This document shows positions 6,827 to 9,636 of a DNA stretch of 9,636 nt, piece by piece; within the stretch, counting starts at the first letter, position 1; every line of letters begins with the position of its first letter. The DNA is from an uncultured Bordetella sp. (GTDB lineage Bacteria > Pseudomonadota > Gammaproteobacteria > Burkholderiales > Burkholderiaceae_B). The DNA is taken from assembly GCA_937881145.1 (NCBI GenBank), contig CALGFL010000161.1:1-9636 (forward strand), read 5' to 3'. The notes beneath the pieces were generated by a model. That model worked only from the letters and a program-made list of their open reading frames with translations, was not told where the DNA came from and made no database searches. The translations under genes were made by a program, and so were the position numbers.

Positions 6827-7681
6827 CTAGCGCGGAGCCTGCAGTTCGGCGCGCAGCATGTCGAGTACCGGCACCGGATCGGGCCGCACGCCGTGCCAGA
6901 TGAAGAAACTTTCGGCCGCCTGGCCCACCAGCATGCCCAGCCCGTCGGCGCAGTGCGCCGCGCCGTCCTGGGCCGCTTGAATCATGAAAGGCGTCGGCTG
7001 CACGGCATAGAGCATGTCGTAGGCCAGCGCGCCGTCGGCGTACAGGCCGGCGGGCAGGGCGAGCGCGGCGCCTTGCAGGCTGCTGGCCGTGGCGTTGACG
7101 ACCACGTTCCAGCCGCCGGCGATGGCCGCGTCCGGCAGGCCGCCTGCGCTGATCTGCGTGGGCAGGCCGGTGCGGGCCTCCTGCCAGTTTTGCGCCAGTT
7201 CGGCGGCGCGTTCGGGCGTGCGGTTGACGATGCGCAGGTGCGCGCATCCGGCTTCGGCCAGAGGCTGCAGCACGCCGCGCGCGGCGCCGCCCGCGCCCAC
7301 CAGCAGCACGCGCGCGCCGTCCAGCCGAGCGCCCAATCGGATCAGGTCGGCCACCAGGCCCACGCCGTCGGTATTGCAGCCGTGCCAGGCCTGGTCGTGC
7401 CACGACAGCGTGTTGACCGCGCCGGCCAGCCGCGCGCGCGGGCAAAGATGGTCGCGCGCAAGCTCGAAAGCCTGTTGCTTGAACGGCACCGTCACGTTCA
7501 GTCCGCGACCGCCTTCGCCGGCGAAAGCCTGCGCCGCGGTCTCGAACCCATCCAGCGGCGCGAGCAGGCGCTCGTACTGCAGCGCGACGCCGGTCTGCTG
7601 GCCGAACAGTGCATGGATGCGCGGCGAGCGGCTGTGTTGCACGGGGTTGCCGATCACGGCATAGCGGGGTGGTGTGCTCAT
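6827..7681 (-). CDS. aroE: Shikimate dehydrogenase (NADP)
   Basis: This 284-residue cytoplasmic enzyme reduces 3-dehydroshikimate to shikimate with NADPH, the fourth step of the chorismate pathway. The substrate-binding domain shows HSRSP at 16-20 (Ser17 and Ser19), NVTVPFK at 62-68 with catalytic Lys68, GAVNTL at 87-92 with Asn90, and CNTDG at 102-106 with Asp105. The nucleotide domain shows GAGGAA at 129-134 and NRT at 153-155, the NADP-phosphate pocket. GMLVGQAAESF at 249-259 closes the substrate site with Gln254. All catalytic and binding residues are in place and the length is typical. Its ATG overlaps the TGA of the TonB-like gene (ATGA at 7681-7678), with no separate ribosome binding site, so it depends on coupled translation. 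Presence of the full NADP motif argues for AroE proper over YdiB or quinate dehydrogenase. Confidence 0.97.
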   Translation of the reverse strand: MSTPPRYAVIGNPVQHSRSPRIHALFGQQTGVALQYERLLAPLDGFETAAQAFAGEGGRGLNVTVPFKQQAFELARDHLCPRARLAGAVNTLSWHDQAWHGCNTDGVGLVADLIRLGARLDGARVLLVGAGGAARGVLQPLAEAGCAHLRIVNRTPERAAELAQNWQEARTGLPTQISAGGLPDAAIAGGWNVVVNATASSLQGAALALPAGLYADGALAYDMLYAVQPTPFMIQAAQDGAAHCADGLGMLVGQAAESFFIWHGVRPDPVPVLDMLRAELQAPR

Positions 7682-8523
7682 GGGCTGGATGTCGTGAGCG
7701 AATCGTTGACGAAATGCCAGGTGCGGGTGATGACCAGTTCATCGGTATCGCGCGCGATATCGGGCGGGAAGGGGGCGAAGGGCGCGGCCATCTGCACGAT
7801 GCGCCGCGCGGCCTGGTTGAGCACAGCGTGTTGCGAAGGCTGGTCGATCACGAAACCGGCGAGGCTGCCGTCCTTGCGCACGGTGATGGTGATGCGCAGC
7901 GTGCCGTAGATGTGGCCGCGCGCGGCTTCGGGGTAGTGCTGCGTGCCGATGGATTCGACGCGCCGCGCCCAGCCGTCGAGGTAGGTCGCATAGCGCGAAG
8001 CCTCGGCTGCCGGGCCCACGAAAGCGCGGCGCGGCTCCTTGTTATAGGCCTCTACCCGTCGCGACAGCGCGGCGATCTGGGCGTTCTGGACGGCGCCTTC
8101 CTGGTCTTGATCGTCCTGCCCGGGATCGGTCGCGGTCGCATCCGGATGCGCCGCCTGATGCGGCGCCGCCGTCTTGCGCGACGCTTGCAATTGAACCAGC
8201 AGACGCTGCTGCTCCTGTTCGAGTTGCTGCTGGCGCTTGCGCATGGCCTGCAGCACGATGGTGTCGGCCGCTTCGCCGGTGCGCGGCAGGGGCGAGCGCG
8301 CCAGTCCTTGCCTGTCCTGGCCGCCGCCTTCGAGATTCTGCTGCGCCTGGGCTTGCGCGTGGGCCGGCGCGGTGTCGCTGTGCGCGTTGACCAGCACCAC
8401 TTCCAGCGCGGGCATGGACGGCCTGGGCGGGTGCGTGGCGAAACGCCAGGCGAGGATGCCCATGTGCACCAGCAACGAAATGGCCAGCGCGATCAGCAGA
8501 TAATCGTTGTGGCGCCGGGTCAT
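7678..8523 (-). CDS. TonB/TolA-like energy-transducer family protein
   Basis: This 281-residue protein is anchored in the inner membrane and reaches into the periplasm. Residues 8-26 are one N-terminal membrane helix after MTRRHND. Residues 50-145 are a low-complexity, Ala/Gln-rich stretch with a likely coiled coil at about 91-117. Residues about 182-272 are a TonB C-terminal domain: YLDGWARRVE, HYPEAAR at 196-202, ITITVRKDGSLAGF at 211-224, and a final WHF. TonB proteins usually carry a Pro-rich spacer; here the Gln-rich coil is closer to TolA in style. No exbB or exbD is nearby, so classical siderophore uptake is not implied. ATG at 8523 has GGAG eight bases upstream inside the end of the preceding gene, and is five bases after that gene's stop. 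The 3' end overlaps aroE by four bases. Its exact role is unknown to me; the neighbouring mtgA hints at an envelope task. Confidence 0.85.
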   Translation of the reverse strand: MTRRHNDYLLIALAISLLVHMGILAWRFATHPPRPSMPALEVVLVNAHSDTAPAHAQAQAQQNLEGGGQDRQGLARSPLPRTGEAADTIVLQAMRKRQQQLEQEQQRLLVQLQASRKTAAPHQAAHPDATATDPGQDDQDQEGAVQNAQIAALSRRVEAYNKEPRRAFVGPAAEASRYATYLDGWARRVESIGTQHYPEAARGHIYGTLRITITVRKDGSLAGFVIDQPSQHAVLNQAARRIVQMAAPFAPFPPDIARDTDELVITRTWHFVNDSLTTSSP

Positions 8524-8528
8524 GAGCG

Positions 8529-9636
8529 CTACTCCGTCGGGCCCAGATAGCGGCAGTCGAGTTCCAGCGCCAGCTCGTCGCGGCCCAGGATGTCGATTTC
8601 CACGGCCGTGCCGCGTTCAAGCTCGGGCAGGCCGCCCACGCGCGTGACCAGGGGCGCGTTCGCCAGGCGCACCAGATCGTCGCGCAGTACGTTTGCCGTG
8701 GTGCGCTCGACGCCGTTTTGCGCCAACCAGCGCAGGCACCAGTAGCGCTCCATATTGCCCTGGAATTCCGCCCAGGCGGCGTACTGTGCGTCGAAAGCGC
8801 CGATGATGGCGAAGAGGTCCGCGTCCTTGGGCTTGAAGGGCGCCACCAGGCGGGCTCCCACGCCGTTGTCGACGGCGGCGATCAACTGCCACTGATTGAC
8901 CAGGTCGACGTAGCGGCGCAGCGGCGAGGTGCTCCAGGCATATTGCGGCACGCCGATGGCCTCGTGCGGCAGGGCCTGGGTGCTCATGCGCACGCGGCCG
9001 GCCTGCTGCGAGCGATAGATGCCCGGCACGCCGTGCTGCGCCAGCAGGCCGCCCCACAGGTTATTGGCCAGGATCATGTACTCGGCCACCATGCGGTCCA
9101 GCGGCGCGTTGCGCTGGCGCGGCACCAGGCGTACTGGCGTGTCCGGGTCGTCCGGGTTGCCGTCCAGGTAGAAGCTGTACTCCACCCGCGAGTTGTTCTC
9201 GGGCTTGCCGCGCACCTGGTCGCGCTTGGCCGACAGCGCCAGCGCCAGTTGCCACAACGGCCGCAGCCAATGGCCGTAAGGCAGGTCGGACTGAGGATCG
9301 GCCAGGCTTGCTTCGGTGATTTTGCCGTCGAGCAGGTTGTGGCGCAGGTTCTCGCGCACCACGATACGTTCCAGACGCGTCTCGCTCTCGAGTATCTCGC
9401 CTGTTGCCGGATCGGCCGTTACGTACAGCGACAGCGCCGGCACTTCGCGCCCGGCATCCAGCGAGAACGCCGCGATGACGGAGTCGGGCTGCATGGGGAT
9501 TTTGTCGCCCGGCATATATACCGTGGACAGGCGCGCGCGCGCCAGCTTGTCCAGTTCGCTGCCGCGGGTCACCACCAGGCCCGGCGCGGCGATGTGCACG
9601 CCGGCGAGCACGCGGCCGTCGGGCAGCAGGGTTACC
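8529..9636 (-). CDS. RNB-domain exoribonuclease (RNase II/R family), 5' part outside window
   Basis: The last 368 or so codons are visible; the frame is open through the right edge, so an internal GTG at 9611 is not a real start. RNB enzymes degrade RNA from the 3' end. Visible RNB elements, numbered from that GTG, are GVHIAAP at 4-10, VYMPGDKIPMQP at 31-42, the helix APLDRMVAEYMILANN at 169-184, and YAWSTSPLRRYVDLVNQW at 224-241. The last corresponds to the RNase II TSPIRKYGD block, which carries the catalytic arginine. The Asp cluster that binds Mg lies outside. The usual His that follows (NHR) is replaced by NQW, so this is a divergent subgroup. The tail after the RNB domain, about 300-360, is short and could be a small OB-like fold; a full S1 domain with long basic tail as in RNase R is not seen. 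It is the first visible gene of the operon leading to tonB-like, aroE and mtgA. Confidence 0.88.
   Translation of the reverse strand, partial: VTLLPDGRVLAGVHIAAPGLVVTRGSELDKLARARLSTVYMPGDKIPMQPDSVIAAFSLDAGREVPALSLYVTADPATGEILESETRLERIVVRENLRHNLLDGKITEASLADPQSDLPYGHWLRPLWQLALALSAKRDQVRGKPENNSRVEYSFYLDGNPDDPDTPVRLVPRQRNAPLDRMVAEYMILANNLWGGLLAQHGVPGIYRSQQAGRVRMSTQALPHEAIGVPQYAWSTSPLRRYVDLVNQWQLIAAVDNGVGARLVAPFKPKDADLFAIIGAFDAQYAAWAEFQGNMERYWCLRWLAQNGVERTTANVLRDDLVRLANAPLVTRVGGLPELERGTAVEIDILGRDELALELDCRYLGPTE

Noticed and set aside
6822..7742. Upstream extension of the mtgA frame through aroE (total 546 codons)
   Set aside because: The extension is Arg/Ala-rich without motifs and lies over the well-supported aroE in another frame; the MtgA anchor begins at the ATG at 6821.
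9609..9611. GTG as the start of the RNB nuclease
   Set aside because: The frame continues in RNB-like sequence (VTLLPDGR) to the window edge, so the GTG is internal.
1..9636. A previously undescribed defence or mobile system
   Set aside because: Every sizeable open frame with a recognisable domain belongs to sugar-acid catabolism or housekeeping; there are no integrase, transposase, toxin, nuclease-helicase or repeat-array signatures.

Overview
The window is about 9.6 kb of GC-rich DNA with tight gene packing. Its gene content and protein style (MtgA, AroE, a TonB-like protein and an RNB nuclease in a row; a TRAP-linked sugar-acid operon) point to a betaproteobacterium of the Alcaligenaceae. 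Bordetella or a close relative is the best guess from recognition of the proteins; no marker gene in the window proves it.

Left part (1-6079): a sugar-acid uptake and catabolism locus. Four genes on the minus strand, separated by 27, 27 and 31 bp, form one likely operon read from about 5.2 kb down to the left edge. In order they are a fructuronate reductase/mannitol dehydrogenase family enzyme, a TRAP periplasmic binding protein, a fused small-plus-large TRAP membrane subunit, and an enolase-superfamily mannonate dehydratase cut by the window edge. Facing them is a GntR/FCD-type regulator on the plus strand. The pathway logic is import of a sugar acid by the TRAP system, reduction of D-fructuronate to D-mannonate by the dehydrogenase, then dehydration of D-mannonate to 2-keto-3-deoxy-D-gluconate. 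The intergenic region holds two copies of the 11-base motif ACTACCATGGT in inverted orientation, one at the start of each divergent gene. They are the best candidates for the regulator's operators.

Right part (6102-9636): a second minus-strand operon, convergent with the regulator and only 22 bp from it. It reads RNB-family exoribonuclease (5' end outside the window), TonB/TolA-like membrane protein, shikimate dehydrogenase aroE, and monofunctional peptidoglycan transglycosylase mtgA. The junctions are a 5-bp gap, an ATGA overlap and a 5-bp gap, so co-transcription and translational coupling are likely. This is housekeeping: RNA turnover, aromatic biosynthesis and cell-wall synthesis.

I see no RNA genes, CRISPR arrays, insertion sequences, prophage genes or broken genes. 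The window looks ordinary. The most interesting parts are the paired operator-like sites placed at the same distance from both candidate start codons, and the unresolved start of the dehydrogenase gene.
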